NCBI RefSeq assembly: GCF_005280655.1
Contig: NZ_CP040058.1
Location: 3,403,001-3,467,000, forward strand
Length of the DNA stretch: 64,000 nt
Origin: Anaerostipes rhamnosivorans
GTDB taxonomy: Bacteria > Bacillota > Clostridia > Lachnospirales > Lachnospiraceae
Direction of reading: 5' to 3'
The translations under genes were made by a program, and so were the position numbers. Each line of letters begins with the position of its first letter. The stretch's first letter is position 1. The notes under the pieces are model-generated. The model saw only the letters and a program-made list of their open reading frames with translations. It was not told the origin of the DNA and ran no database searches. Of the stretch, positions 24,762 to 33,894 are shown in pieces.

Positions 24762-26144
24762 TTATCTTAATTTTCTAGGGCTTCGTTTTACAAATTGGCC
24801 CATACCAGGAGTTCCCTTGAACTCTCCGTCTGCATACACTACATTTCCGCGGAGGAATGTGCGCACTGGATATCCGTGAAGCTTTTTGCCTTCCCAGATG
24901 GTATGGTCACAGTCTGAATGCATTGTATCAACGCTGACCGTGAAATCCTTATCTTTGTCGTAAATGACGATATCTGCGTCCTTACCTACTGCAATAGAAC
25001 CTTTCTGGTCACATCCGAAGATCTTTGCAGGATTTGTTGAGCACAGCTCTACTGCTCTCTGGAAAGATATCTTTCCGGAGTTTGCTGCATCCAGCATATA
25101 TGGATATAAGTTCTCAATTCCTGAGCATCCGTTCGGGATCTTTGTAAAGTCGTCTTTACCCCAGTCTTTTTCATAACTCTGGAACGGACAATGGTCAGTG
25201 GCTACGGTATCAATGGAACCGTTCTTGATCGCTTTCCACAATGCGTCCTGGCTCTCCTGTCCTTTGATCGGAGGGGAGCATACAAAGTTACGTCCGTCCT
25301 CTCTCTTATAGACATCACAGGTGAACTCCAGATACTGCGGGCAGGTTTCCACAAACACAGGCGCCCCTTCTTCTTTGGCCTGGAGGCAGGCCTCGAGCCC
25401 TTCCTTATCCGCCATATGTACAAGATATAACGGTGCATCCAGGTGTTTTGACCAATGTACAGCTCTTTTATCTGCCTCAGCCTCCACAAATTCCGGACGG
25501 CTCATGTAATGATACCAGGCACTTGTCTTTCCCTCTTTTAAAAACTGTTCTGTGTACATATCGATCAAATCCGGATTCTCCGCGTGGACATTGATCATTG
25601 CTCCCAGTTCCCTCGCACGAAGCATCAGTTTAGCAAGTGTTCCGTCACTTACCATCCATCCTTCTTTTTTATACACAAGGAAGCATTTGAAACTTGTGAT
25701 CCCCTCTTTGACGGCTTCTTCCATCTCTTCAATGATCGCTCCGTCAGAAAGGTCTGTGATACAGCAGTGGGATGCAAAATCCACACATGCTTCTTTCTCT
25801 AAAACAGCTTTTTTCTCCGCGATAACTCCCCGGATCGTTTCCCCGGTATGCTGTACCGGATAGTCAAAGACTGTCGTGACTCCTCCGCAGGCAGCTGCCC
25901 TGGTTCCGGAAAGATAGCTGTCAGAAGAAATCGTACCGCCGAACGGCATTGCCAAATGGGTGTGCACATCCAGTGCTCCCGGAAGCACCAGCTTTCCTGC
26001 GGCGTCATATACTTCATCCGCATCTGCCTCAATATTTTTTGCAATGGCCACAATTTTTCCGTCTTGCACGCCTACATCCGCAGAAAACATTTCAGAAGCT
26101 GTTACAACAGTACCGTTCTTGATCACTAAGTCGAACTTTTTCAT
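24762..26144 (-). CDS. Dihydropyrimidinase (hydantoinase family)
   Basis: The start is the ATG at 26144; an in-frame TTG 15 bases upstream overlaps the ribosome binding site. The 460-residue protein has the amidohydrolase fold: metal motif DVHTHLAMPF (His61, His63), the carboxylated lysine (probably Lys153 in GITSFKCFLVYKK), further metal His in INVHAENPD and YLVHMAD, and the late Asp in VATDHCPF. It opens dihydrouracil to N-carbamoyl-beta-alanine. The reaction sits between the PreTA and amidohydrolase steps encoded on each side. A hydantoin or dihydrothymine substrate is also possible. Confidence 0.88.
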   Translation of the reverse strand: MKKFDLVIKNGTVVTASEMFSADVGVQDGKIVAIAKNIEADADEVYDAAGKLVLPGALDVHTHLAMPFGGTISSDSYLSGTRAAACGGVTTVFDYPVQHTGETIRGVIAEKKAVLEKEACVDFASHCCITDLSDGAIIEEMEEAVKEGITSFKCFLVYKKEGWMVSDGTLAKLMLRARELGAMINVHAENPDLIDMYTEQFLKEGKTSAWYHYMSRPEFVEAEADKRAVHWSKHLDAPLYLVHMADKEGLEACLQAKEEGAPVFVETCPQYLEFTCDVYKREDGRNFVCSPPIKGQESQDALWKAIKNGSIDTVATDHCPFQSYEKDWGKDDFTKIPNGCSGIENLYPYMLDAANSGKISFQRAVELCSTNPAKIFGCDQKGSIAVGKDADIVIYDKDKDFTVSVDTMHSDCDHTIWEGKKLHGYPVRTFLRGNVVYADGEFKGTPGMGQFVKRSPRKLR

Positions 26145-26172
26145 ATGATTGTCCCCCAATCTGACTTATGCT

Positions 26173-27429
26173 TTACTCATACTTGGTTTTCATTTTTACT
26201 TCATGCTCTTCTACTCCCGGTTTCATTTCAACCTTGCCAGGGGTAATGCAGTCCATCACCGGACAGACATTCAGGCACAGATGGCACCCAACGCATTTGT
26301 CTTCATTGAGAACTGGTTTTCTCTCTTCTTCATCCCATGTGATGGCCTGGTGTCCGCCGTCAAAGCAGGATACATAGCATCTGCCGCATCCCACACATTT
26401 ATCCTTATTGAATTCAGGATAGAGGATAAAGGTACGGTCGATATCATCTGCCGGCACGATGTTCGGAAGTGCCACTCCTACCAGATCAGACAGTTTGTCA
26501 ATTCCATGGTCTTCCATGAAATGAGACAGTCCGCTGATCATGTCTTCCACGATGCGGTATCCATACTGCATAACAGAGGTTGTCACCTGAAGGTTGGAAG
26601 ATCCTACGAGGATAAAGTCTAATGCGTCCTTCCATGTCTCGATACCGCCAATTCCTGTGATCGGCACATCTTTTAATTCCGGATGCTGTTTCATCTGTGT
26701 GATAAAACGCAGAGCGATTGGTTTTACAGCGGCTCCTGAGTAACCTGAGATGGAGGATTTACCATTTACAACCGGCATTGCTGTCATATTTTCTACATCA
26801 ATATTTGTGATGGCTTTGACCGTGTTGATAGCAGCGATTCCCTTCGCCCCGCCTTCCATTGCAGCGATAGCAGGAATCTCCATGTTTCCGATATTTGGAG
26901 TCATTTTAGCGATCACTGGAAGATGTGTAGCGCCTGAGACAACTTCACAGTATCTGCGCACCAAGTCCGGATTCTGTCCTACGTCAGATCCCATGGCAGA
27001 GGATGTCATCTGCGGACAAGAGAAGTTACACTCGATCATGTCAACTCCAGCCTCTGTTACTTTTTTCGCAAGAATCTCCCATTCCTCTTCGTTGCTTCCC
27101 ATGATACTGGCAACAATGACTTTGGTCGGATAATCCTGTTTCAGCCTTCTCATATATTCAAGGTTATCTTCCAGAGGTTTATCTGAGATCATTTCCATGT
27201 TCTTAAATCCGGTCCAAGGGGTCCCTTCCTTTGAAGTGATATCAAAACGAGGGGAGCATTCATTCGGAATGAAAATACCAATGGTTTTATAATAAACTCC
27301 TGCCCAACCTGCTTCCAGAGCTTTGGCACACATCTCATAGTTGCTTCCTACCGGAGAGGATGAGAGGAAGAACGGGTTTTCACATTTGACTCCTAAAAAA
27401 TCAATAGATAAATCTTTCTTAATGGACAT
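26173..27429 (-). CDS. preA: Dihydropyrimidine dehydrogenase subunit PreA
   Basis: The start is the ATG at 27429 after AAAGGAGG, giving 418 residues; an upstream extension is out of context. Residues 1-310 form an FMN-binding dihydroorotate-dehydrogenase-like barrel with the active-site cysteine in ECNFSCPQM (Cys138). The C-terminus has two 4Fe-4S motifs: [12 protein letters not shown] and [12 protein letters not shown]. With PreT it reduces uracil or thymine to the 5,6-dihydro form using NAD(P)H. preT ends 16 bp upstream. Confidence 0.93.
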   Translation of the reverse strand: MSIKKDLSIDFLGVKCENPFFLSSSPVGSNYEMCAKALEAGWAGVYYKTIGIFIPNECSPRFDITSKEGTPWTGFKNMEMISDKPLEDNLEYMRRLKQDYPTKVIVASIMGSNEEEWEILAKKVTEAGVDMIECNFSCPQMTSSAMGSDVGQNPDLVRRYCEVVSGATHLPVIAKMTPNIGNMEIPAIAAMEGGAKGIAAINTVKAITNIDVENMTAMPVVNGKSSISGYSGAAVKPIALRFITQMKQHPELKDVPITGIGGIETWKDALDFILVGSSNLQVTTSVMQYGYRIVEDMISGLSHFMEDHGIDKLSDLVGVALPNIVPADDIDRTFILYPEFNKDKCVGCGRCYVSCFDGGHQAITWDEEERKPVLNEDKCVGCHLCLNVCPVMDCITPGKVEMKPGVEEHEVKMKTKYE

Positions 27430-27445
27430 ATACAATGCCTCCTTT

Positions 27446-28654
27446 CTATTTGTTAAAATAGTCTGCGATCTGTTCTGCAGCTTCTTTACCTTCAGCAACA
27501 GCTTCTACTACGGTTTTTCCGCCGTTTACCATGTCCCCGCCTGTGAAGACATTTTCACCGGCTGTTATGGCTGCCACATCATCTCCGATTGCCTGGCCGA
27601 TCGCCAGCACAACCTGGTCAGTTTTCATGGTCAGTCCGGATTCCCCGTCGCGTCCTGCAAATTTCATTGCGGTCACATGTCCTTCTTCTCCGACGATCTC
27701 TGCCGGTGCGAATTCCTGAATGATTGGGATTCCCATGCTCTGTACGAAGTTGACTTCATCGATGTCCGCAGGTGCTTCTTCAACGGTTCTCCTGTAAACG
27801 ATGGTAGCCTTTGCCCCCAGCTGTTTTGCAGTAGTTACACAGTCCATGGCAACATCCCCGCCGCCGATGACGATGACATTTTCTCCAAGAACCAGCTGCT
27901 CTGTATTTGTTTTAGCTTCTCTTAAGAAGTCAATGGCAGTTACCACACCTTCCAAGTCTTTGCCAGGTATATCAACCATCTTTGATTTCCAGAGACCAGC
28001 TCCAACAAATACCGCATCATAATCTTTTTTAAGCTCTTCAAGCTTTGCTGCATCAACAGCTTCGTTGAACTTAAATTCAACGCCAAGCTTTTCGATGGTC
28101 TGGATATCAAAATCTACCACTTCCTGAGGAAGTCTGGTCGGGATGATTCCATATGTAAGAACACCGCCCGCTTTATCTTGCGCTTCATAGACCGTCACAG
28201 AATATCCTTCTAAAGCTAACTGTCTTGCGCATGATAAAGACGCTGGACCTGCACCGACACATGCAATCTTTTCTTTCTTCGGCTCTGCAGCTTCTAAGAA
28301 CTCCATTCCCTGTTTTTTCTCTTCTTCTACGAGGAAACGCTGGATCTTTCCGATCTCGATCGGTTTGTCAATTCCTGTACGGCTGCACGCCTGCTCACAC
28401 ATCTTACCATATGGACAGACTTGAGCACAGCAGCCTGCCAGCGGGTTGTTTTCACGAACTGTCTCTGCAGCTCCTTTTATATTACGGAAACGAAGGGAAC
28501 GGATGAACTTTCCAGGATCGGTTCCTGCCGGGCATCCTTTGCTGCAAGGTGAATCATGGCAGAGAAGGCATCTGGATGCTTCTTCCATTGCAGTTCTTAA
28601 ATTAAAGCCCTTTTCCATTTCTTCCCCATACTCTTTTTTTGTAATTTTACTCAT
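27446..28654 (-). CDS. preT: Dihydropyrimidine dehydrogenase subunit PreT
   Basis: The start is the ATG at 28654, ten bases after AAAGGAGTG, giving 402 residues. N-terminal cysteine clusters ([16 protein letters not shown] and [16 protein letters not shown]) bind iron-sulfur centres as in GltD-like proteins. An FAD site ([20 protein letters not shown]) and an NAD(P)H site ([20 protein letters not shown]) follow. PreT takes electrons from NAD(P)H and passes them to PreA. Bacterial PreTA is also known to reduce the drug 5-fluorouracil, so this locus may do so. Confidence 0.93.
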   Translation of the reverse strand: MSKITKKEYGEEMEKGFNLRTAMEEASRCLLCHDSPCSKGCPAGTDPGKFIRSLRFRNIKGAAETVRENNPLAGCCAQVCPYGKMCEQACSRTGIDKPIEIGKIQRFLVEEEKKQGMEFLEAAEPKKEKIACVGAGPASLSCARQLALEGYSVTVYEAQDKAGGVLTYGIIPTRLPQEVVDFDIQTIEKLGVEFKFNEAVDAAKLEELKKDYDAVFVGAGLWKSKMVDIPGKDLEGVVTAIDFLREAKTNTEQLVLGENVIVIGGGDVAMDCVTTAKQLGAKATIVYRRTVEEAPADIDEVNFVQSMGIPIIQEFAPAEIVGEEGHVTAMKFAGRDGESGLTMKTDQVVLAIGQAIGDDVAAITAGENVFTGGDMVNGGKTVVEAVAEGKEAAEQIADYFNK

Positions 28655-28725
28655 GGTTGTTTCACACTCCTTTTTTATTATCAATTTCATGGTTTTCAAT
28701 CAGAGACTGTGTCTTTTGGCTTAAG

Positions 28726-29178
28726 TTATTCTTTTCCGAATTTCTTGAAAAGGAATCTGCCTGAATAGTCACAGGACACTCCAAGAATATTGCCTAACAG
28801 AAGGCATATTAAGAGCATTTTCCAATCTCCGCCGCTGGCGAATGCAGAAAAACCTCCCATAAACGTATTGGGTACCAGAGACAAAACATCAATGTGAGAT
28901 TGAAATACGATCAGCCAGGAGAAGAATCCTGTTACGACTGCTCCAAAGATGATTGTGTTGTTGATGCCTCCGGACAGAATGATCAGCATTCCCCACAGCA
29001 GCCCTGTGTAGTTGCTGCACATCGATTTGATAAACCCTGTTTTCCCGCAGCCGGCGGAAAAGTACGAAGTGCATCCGACGAATCCGATCCATGTGGCAAG
29101 CCCCAGGGCAGAACCGACTCCCTGCCAGATACAGCAGAAAATCCCAGTACCGATGGCGTTAGCCATAATTACACTCAT
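28726..29178 (-). CDS. DUF1097 family membrane protein
   Basis: The 150-residue protein has about five membrane helices and small-residue-rich loops (LATWIGFVGCTSYFSAG and NTFMGGFSAFASGG), matching DUF1097 inner-membrane proteins. Function is unknown in the family. It is the first gene of the pyrimidine operon, 71 bp before preT, behind the promoter at 29221-29251. With no known uracil permease nearby, a role in pyrimidine uptake deserves testing, but the sequence alone does not show it. Confidence 0.75.
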   Translation of the reverse strand: MSVIMANAIGTGIFCCIWQGVGSALGLATWIGFVGCTSYFSAGCGKTGFIKSMCSNYTGLLWGMLIILSGGINNTIIFGAVVTGFFSWLIVFQSHIDVLSLVPNTFMGGFSAFASGGDWKMLLICLLLGNILGVSCDYSGRFLFKKFGKE

Positions 29179-29220
29179 AGTTGCTCCTTTCTTATTGCGT
29201 TTCTGTTATTTGTTAAGTTC

Positions 29221-29251
29221 ATTGTATCGGATACACGATGTGGAAAGTAAA
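29221..29251 (-). promoter_or_regulatory. Promoter of the pyrimidine operon, 19-base spacer with dyad
   Basis: On the minus strand TTTACT (29246-29251) and TACAAT (29221-29226) are separated by 19 bases. A near-perfect palindrome, TGTATCGGATACA (29223-29235), overlaps the -10 box. The long spacer is what MerR-type activators require, and two MerR genes lie at the far end of the operon. Confidence 0.6.
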
Positions 29252-29534
29252 GAGCAGATTCTTTCTTTTTTTACGAGATTAGTTAAGGCAAACCTTCCAA
29301 AACTACCAGTAAATAATTGTTGATGAATATAAAAAAAAGAAAATTAAGTTTGATTTTTAACAAACTAACGTTGAATGACGTAGAAATTGCATAAAAATAT
29401 TAAGATGACAGCAAATATTATGGATAAAATAACGAAAAAAACCTTCCCGTAACGGGAAGGTTTTTGCAGTTTCTCTGGTTATTTATACTATAAATATGTA
29501 ATCAGGTAGTATGCAGCAATACTTTAAGAATTTA
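29252..29534. other. Intergenic region upstream of the pyrimidine operon
   Basis: The stretch is AT-rich. Apart from the terminator at 29437-29465 no gene or repeat is recognised. Confidence 0.5.
29437..29465. terminator. Bidirectional terminator after the secreted repeat protein
   Basis: AAAAACCTTCCCG pairs with CGGGAAGGTTTTT across TAA. The stem carries A-runs and T-runs on both sides, so it can work in both directions. It lies 70 bases past the stop codon of the 764-residue protein. Confidence 0.9.
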
Positions 29535-31829
29535 CTAATTTAATCTTCCTTTATAAATTTTTCTTACCTTCCCTTTCTTAATAAGAGCAATCAATCCATA
29601 ATTCCCTCTTATAAATCCCCATTCCTTATACCCTTTTTTTGCTTTTGTTTTATATACAGGCTTTCCCCATGTTGTCAGTACAGCCTTCTTGGTAGACATG
29701 CCGACCGTTATGTTCCGGCCAATATAAATTTGCTTTGTCGTACTTGCTCTCTGATCTCCATATTTGTCATAAATAATAACTTTTATACTTTTTCCAGCTT
29801 TTTTCTTTGGAAGTTTTACTTTAATTGTTTCATTAAATTTCTTGCCCTTAATCTTTTTCGTTATGGTCTTACCGCTGACTTTAATCTTGAGTTTATCCGT
29901 TTTCTCCGCACCTGTACATTGAATATTGGCATACTTTGTTTTTGTAAACTGGGTATTTTTAACCTTTACCTTACAATAAGACTTCTTAATAGAAGTATTG
30001 ATTACTTTGTAGTATCCGTTTGGAGCAACCGCTTTTATATAAACCTTTGTACCTGTTCTAAAAATAGGTATATAAATCGAGAAATCTCCATCGTTGTCTG
30101 CGGTAGTATTATAAGTACGATTTCCTATTTTTAAGGTTATCTTTGTCTTGGGCAATGTCTCACCCCATACTTCACCATCAGCATACCCCGTACCAGCATT
30201 TAGCTTAAATTTAATAGCTTTATTTTTAATGGTAGAAGAGGCGTAAGTCTTACATCCATCTTTATCTTCCACTGTTACAGTGACCTTTGATCCTACCTTT
30301 TGCTGTGGAAAAGAAATATTATATTTATATTCATTAAAGTCATTTTTTTTGAATGTACCGTTGTAGGTTTTTCCATTAATAGTCGCTCGTATATAACTTG
30401 GTGCTGCTTGATGTTCATAATCTTGATAATAAGAGCCTGACAAACGACTGACAGACAAATCTTTGATATTCACTTCAATATCTTTTTTACCGACAGTTCT
30501 TGTAATCGTATTAGTAAAACTTCCATTGGAGTCTTCATACCAAAACTTAATCTTCGTTCCCACAGACTGAGGAGGATATGATACATATACTGTTTCAGAA
30601 CTACTACTTGGGTAATTTCCATAATAAATCTTTCCATTTATTTCAGCACACAGCCTATCATAAAATGGAGATTTCCCTGATGCCCTGCTGGGAAATGCTG
30701 CATAAAAATGTTTTTCTGTTTTTATATTCTGATTGTCATTACTAATTTTTTTATTAAGAACTTCACTTGGACACTCATGTTCATCATATCCAGTCAACGA
30801 AACCGGAGTACCGTCTTTTTGCCTCGGATAATTTATTGTAAATTTACCTTTATTTACAGTACCACGATATTGATTACTTCCAATTTTTGCGATAACATAC
30901 GTAGAATTATCCGGAGCCCAATCAGATATTTTTTTTGGATAACAACTCATAAAACGAGTATCACCCCATGGTAGTTTACAGGCTTCTATGGTAGCTGTCC
31001 TCAATTCTTGAACACTGCCATCTTCTGCTTCCAGCCACAATTCGACTTTCTGTCCAACTGGTTGAACTGGATATTTAATCAGTGGCTTATCCCTTTTATA
31101 CTCTCTGCCAAATACAGAATAATAATCTACTCCGTTAACTCTTGCGTGCAATCGAACATCATTATCAATTTCGTAAGCTGAAATAGAATCCCTGCTGAAC
31201 ATCATACCACCAATAGACAACTTTCTGTTTGTTATTGTATACTCTCTTGTCTCCTGACAATAGCCGTCTCCCCAGGTAACCTGTATTTTGTTTCCTATAT
31301 TCTGTGCAGGATAATCCACTTGAAGTGTTCCATCTCCATTAACTTTCCCTATATATATATCTTTAATTCCGACATCTGCAGAAATATTATTTATTGTGCC
31401 TTTGAAGCTTTCTTTTACGGTAAATTGCTTTGGACTTGCCTGTCCATCGTATGTAGATATGACATGCTTGCCTACGTAATCTGTAGCTGTTGTAGTCTTT
31501 CTTTTATCAGCTGTCTCAAGATATGCAGTGACTTTTACACCTGGTGCGTAACCTTTATCAAAGGTTATCTCAAAGTCTTGAGATTGACTTGTAATATCTA
31601 GTTTCTTAGTAAATGTATCTGCTCCAGCTGTAATATGGGCTGTAACAGCCTGTTTCTCATCCACTTTTGAAACAGAAATCTTTAAATCCGTATGTCCGCT
31701 GATATCCAATTCCAATCCCCAGTTTAAATCTGCCGCTGCACTTACCTCAGGCATCTGATAAACGTTTCCTGAAAGTATGATTGCTGCGGTCAAAATGACG
31801 CAAAGCATTTTCTTTAAAATATGTTTCAT
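29535..31829 (-). CDS. Large secreted repeat protein
   Basis: The 764-residue protein has a clear signal peptide (MKHILKKMLCVILTAAIILS, cleavage near AASAA/VSAAAD). It then has a string of about seven beta-rich modules of 60-80 residues, each with a 'YPxQxxGxKVxVxxxDxDG' type ending (for example YPAQNIGNKIQVTWGDG, YPVQPVGQKVELWLEAEDG, FPQQKVGSKVTVTVEDKDG). The C-terminal half turns strongly basic (KLKIKVSGKTITKKIKGKKF). There is no LPXTG or SLH anchor. Modules resemble bacterial Ig-like adhesin repeats, so surface binding is likely; the ligand is unknown. The ribosome binding site is GGAGGGAGAG. Confidence 0.8.
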   Translation of the reverse strand: MKHILKKMLCVILTAAIILSGNVYQMPEVSAAADLNWGLELDISGHTDLKISVSKVDEKQAVTAHITAGADTFTKKLDITSQSQDFEITFDKGYAPGVKVTAYLETADKRKTTTATDYVGKHVISTYDGQASPKQFTVKESFKGTINNISADVGIKDIYIGKVNGDGTLQVDYPAQNIGNKIQVTWGDGYCQETREYTITNRKLSIGGMMFSRDSISAYEIDNDVRLHARVNGVDYYSVFGREYKRDKPLIKYPVQPVGQKVELWLEAEDGSVQELRTATIEACKLPWGDTRFMSCYPKKISDWAPDNSTYVIAKIGSNQYRGTVNKGKFTINYPRQKDGTPVSLTGYDEHECPSEVLNKKISNDNQNIKTEKHFYAAFPSRASGKSPFYDRLCAEINGKIYYGNYPSSSSETVYVSYPPQSVGTKIKFWYEDSNGSFTNTITRTVGKKDIEVNIKDLSVSRLSGSYYQDYEHQAAPSYIRATINGKTYNGTFKKNDFNEYKYNISFPQQKVGSKVTVTVEDKDGCKTYASSTIKNKAIKFKLNAGTGYADGEVWGETLPKTKITLKIGNRTYNTTADNDGDFSIYIPIFRTGTKVYIKAVAPNGYYKVINTSIKKSYCKVKVKNTQFTKTKYANIQCTGAEKTDKLKIKVSGKTITKKIKGKKFNETIKVKLPKKKAGKSIKVIIYDKYGDQRASTTKQIYIGRNITVGMSTKKAVLTTWGKPVYKTKAKKGYKEWGFIRGNYGLIALIKKGKVRKIYKGRLN

Positions 31830-31958
31830 AATTCTCTCTCCCTCCTGAGCATGTAAATTTGTTACTCCTCATTGTAGTTTCATTATACCATTTCTGCTGT
31901 ATAATACCAGAGATCCGGCCCTGCAAAAGAACAAAAATAATGGATATATTCTGAAGCT

Positions 31959-31987
31959 GTGACTTTCACTCCAATGTCTGCTACAAT
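31959..31987 (+). promoter_or_regulatory. Sigma-A promoter of the ABC transporter genes
   Basis: GTGACT (31959-31964) and TACAAT (31982-31987) are 17 bases apart, 47 bases upstream of the GTG start at 32034. Confidence 0.55.
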
Positions 31988-32033
31988 ATTCAAAGAAAGA
32001 GGCAATACCAACATCTCAGAAAAGGAGAGTATT

Positions 32034-32861
32034 GTGCAGGAACTGATCACGCTAAATAATATCACGCACCAGTATCAAAATGAGACCATTTTACAAGACT
32101 TAAACCTGACAGTCTCTGAACATCAGTCCATCGCTTTTACCGGACATAACGGCTGCGGAAAAAGTACGCTGTTAAAGATCATTGCCGGGTTGATCCGCTC
32201 TACACAGGGCAGTATCCGATATTATCGAGATCCTCTGTTTCATTATGTACCTGAGAGATTTCCAAAAATGAATCTCACCGCACGCCAGTATTTAAGCCGC
32301 ATGGGAAAGCTGGACAGCCTCGATGCCGGAGAGGTCTGCAGACAGATCAAGAAATTAAGCGAAGATTTTTTTCTCTCCGAGATGCTGGATCTTCCCATGA
32401 AACACTTGTCAAAGGGGACTCTACAGAAAGTATCCGTGATTCAGGCTCTTATGAAAAGACCGGATGTGCTGCTCCTGGACGAGCCGCTGTCAGGCCAAGA
32501 TACGGATTCTCAGAATGTATTTATAGAAAAGCTCAACGAACTGCGAAGACAGGGTACAGTACTTATCATGTCCTGCCATGAGCAGTATCTAATGGACAGT
32601 ATTTCTGACACGGTATATAAAATAGATAACACGCAGTTGTTCCGTCTGGACGATAAGAAAAGTTCCGGCGGCAGACATTATATCTTATGGTTTGAGAGGG
32701 GCATAGAAAGCAGGCTGCCCGAAAGTTGTTCCGGCCGGATGACCATCTGCGGTGACAGGTATAAGATGGAAGTTCAGGAGAATGAAAGCAACCAGCTGAT
32801 TGCCTGTATGATACAGGAAGGATGGTTATTGAGGGGGATGGAAGATGCAGATCATCAGTGA
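32034..32861 (+). CDS. ABC transporter ATP-binding protein
   Basis: The GTG start at 32034 is set by AAAGGAG; the upstream in-frame ATG lies over the promoter. The 275-residue protein has Walker A GHNGCGKST (near residue 40), a variant signature LSKGTLQKV, Walker B VLLLDEP and a switch His in MSCHEQ. The C-terminal 70 residues are an extra domain with Cys/Arg-rich sequence. It forms one transporter with the downstream permease, whose start overlaps its last 17 bases. The substrate is unknown. The design resembles antibiotic or lantibiotic-type exporters with a small ATPase and one hydrophobic partner. Confidence 0.88.
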   Translation: MQELITLNNITHQYQNETILQDLNLTVSEHQSIAFTGHNGCGKSTLLKIIAGLIRSTQGSIRYYRDPLFHYVPERFPKMNLTARQYLSRMGKLDSLDAGEVCRQIKKLSEDFFLSEMLDLPMKHLSKGTLQKVSVIQALMKRPDVLLLDEPLSGQDTDSQNVFIEKLNELRRQGTVLIMSCHEQYLMDSISDTVYKIDNTQLFRLDDKKSSGGRHYILWFERGIESRLPESCSGRMTICGDRYKMEVQENESNQLIACMIQEGWLLRGMEDADHQ

Positions 32862-33573
32862 ATTGATAAAATATCATTGGCAGCAGTATCTAAAGACAAA
32901 CAAATTTGTCATGCCCTTTGCCGCCCTCATCATCATGCTTTATACTATATATTCCTCAAAACCAGTGGGAGTGGTGGACAGTCTCACCAGCTCCTGCCTG
33001 TTTGTATTCCTGATCGCTTCATGGATTGGTATCTCTGCCTGTGCCCTTGAGGATCCAGCCTCTGAACAGGTCATCATCTTAAAGATAAAAAGCCATAAAA
33101 AATATTATTTTAACCATACTCTTTTCTTGGTGAGCTTAAGCGCAGTCACTGCATTAATCTCCACTGTAGTTCCAATCTTGATCAATCTGTCAAACGGCGG
33201 CCGGCTGTTTAACAGATCTCTGTTGTTTTCAGACATTATCTCCGGATTCCTGCTGCTATTTTTATCCTCCTTTTTAGGATGCACTCTAGGAGAATTGTCT
33301 CATCCAAGAATGATTCAAGACCGGAAATCGGCCCTATTGATCATCTTTTTTATTGACATTGTCTCTGTCATAAAGACAGCACTGTTAACAAGCTTTCCAA
33401 TCTTAAAACTGATTCTTTGGATCGTGCCGCCGATTTCACTGGTCCCTACAGCCTTCACTAACTCCAAGTATTTTATGTGGAAGACAACAGCTTTGGCCAG
33501 CGCTGTTTTAATTCTATATAGCTGCATACTGGCATTCTTAAAGATCATGCTCCTTTCAAAGAGAAAGTTTTAA
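32845..33573 (+). CDS. ABC transporter permease
   Basis: The 242-residue protein has six membrane helices (for example FVMPFAALIIMLYTIYSS and LLLFLSSFLGCTLGELSHP). It overlaps the ATPase gene, so the pair is translationally coupled. There are no soluble domains. I cannot tell the substrate. Confidence 0.8.
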   Translation: MQIISELIKYHWQQYLKTNKFVMPFAALIIMLYTIYSSKPVGVVDSLTSSCLFVFLIASWIGISACALEDPASEQVIILKIKSHKKYYFNHTLFLVSLSAVTALISTVVPILINLSNGGRLFNRSLLFSDIISGFLLLFLSSFLGCTLGELSHPRMIQDRKSALLIIFFIDIVSVIKTALLTSFPILKLILWIVPPISLVPTAFTNSKYFMWKTTALASAVLILYSCILAFLKIMLLSKRKF

Positions 33574-33594
33574 AATGAAAAACTACAAATCCAA

Positions 33595-33629
33595 AAAGAA
33601 ATCCCAGATGGTTTATCCGGGATTTCTTT
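33595..33629. terminator. Bidirectional terminator between permease and HPr-like gene
   Basis: AAAGAAATCCC (33595-33605) pairs with GGGATTTCTTT (33619-33629). It lies between convergent genes. Confidence 0.85.
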
Positions 33630-33642
33630 CATATTCAAATAT

Positions 33643-33831
33643 TTACTTATTGATCTCTATGTGAAGATTATTCTTATCGCAGACTGCGATCACTCCCATG
33701 AGTGACTTGGCGTCAATGCATGTATGTTCATTTACCAGTCTTACCGGGTACCTGCTCTTTTCCATCTGGCATACAAATTTTATAATTTCATTCAGACTGC
33801 TAAAATGTATTTTTGTTTGATCCACTATCAT
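33643..33831 (-). CDS. HPr-family small protein, degenerate
   Basis: The protein has about 62 residues and an HPr-like pattern: KIHFSSLNEIIKFVCQM in place of the HPr helix 1 and AKSLMGVIAVCDKNNLHIEI where HPr has the Ser46 region and last strand. The phosphorylated His position appears kept (IH), but the following Arg-Pro of the HPr active site is lost, so PTS phosphotransfer is doubtful. The start may be the ATG at 33831 or the GTG at 33825, which has better spacing from AGCAGG. Such HPr-like proteins sometimes act as regulators. Confidence 0.65.
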   Translation of the reverse strand: MIVDQTKIHFSSLNEIIKFVCQMEKSRYPVRLVNEHTCIDAKSLMGVIAVCDKNNLHIEINK

Positions 33832-33894
33832 CACCTGCTTTCATCCATTGATGAAATTCTTCCCACAAACTGTATATTTCATACATCAGACAGG

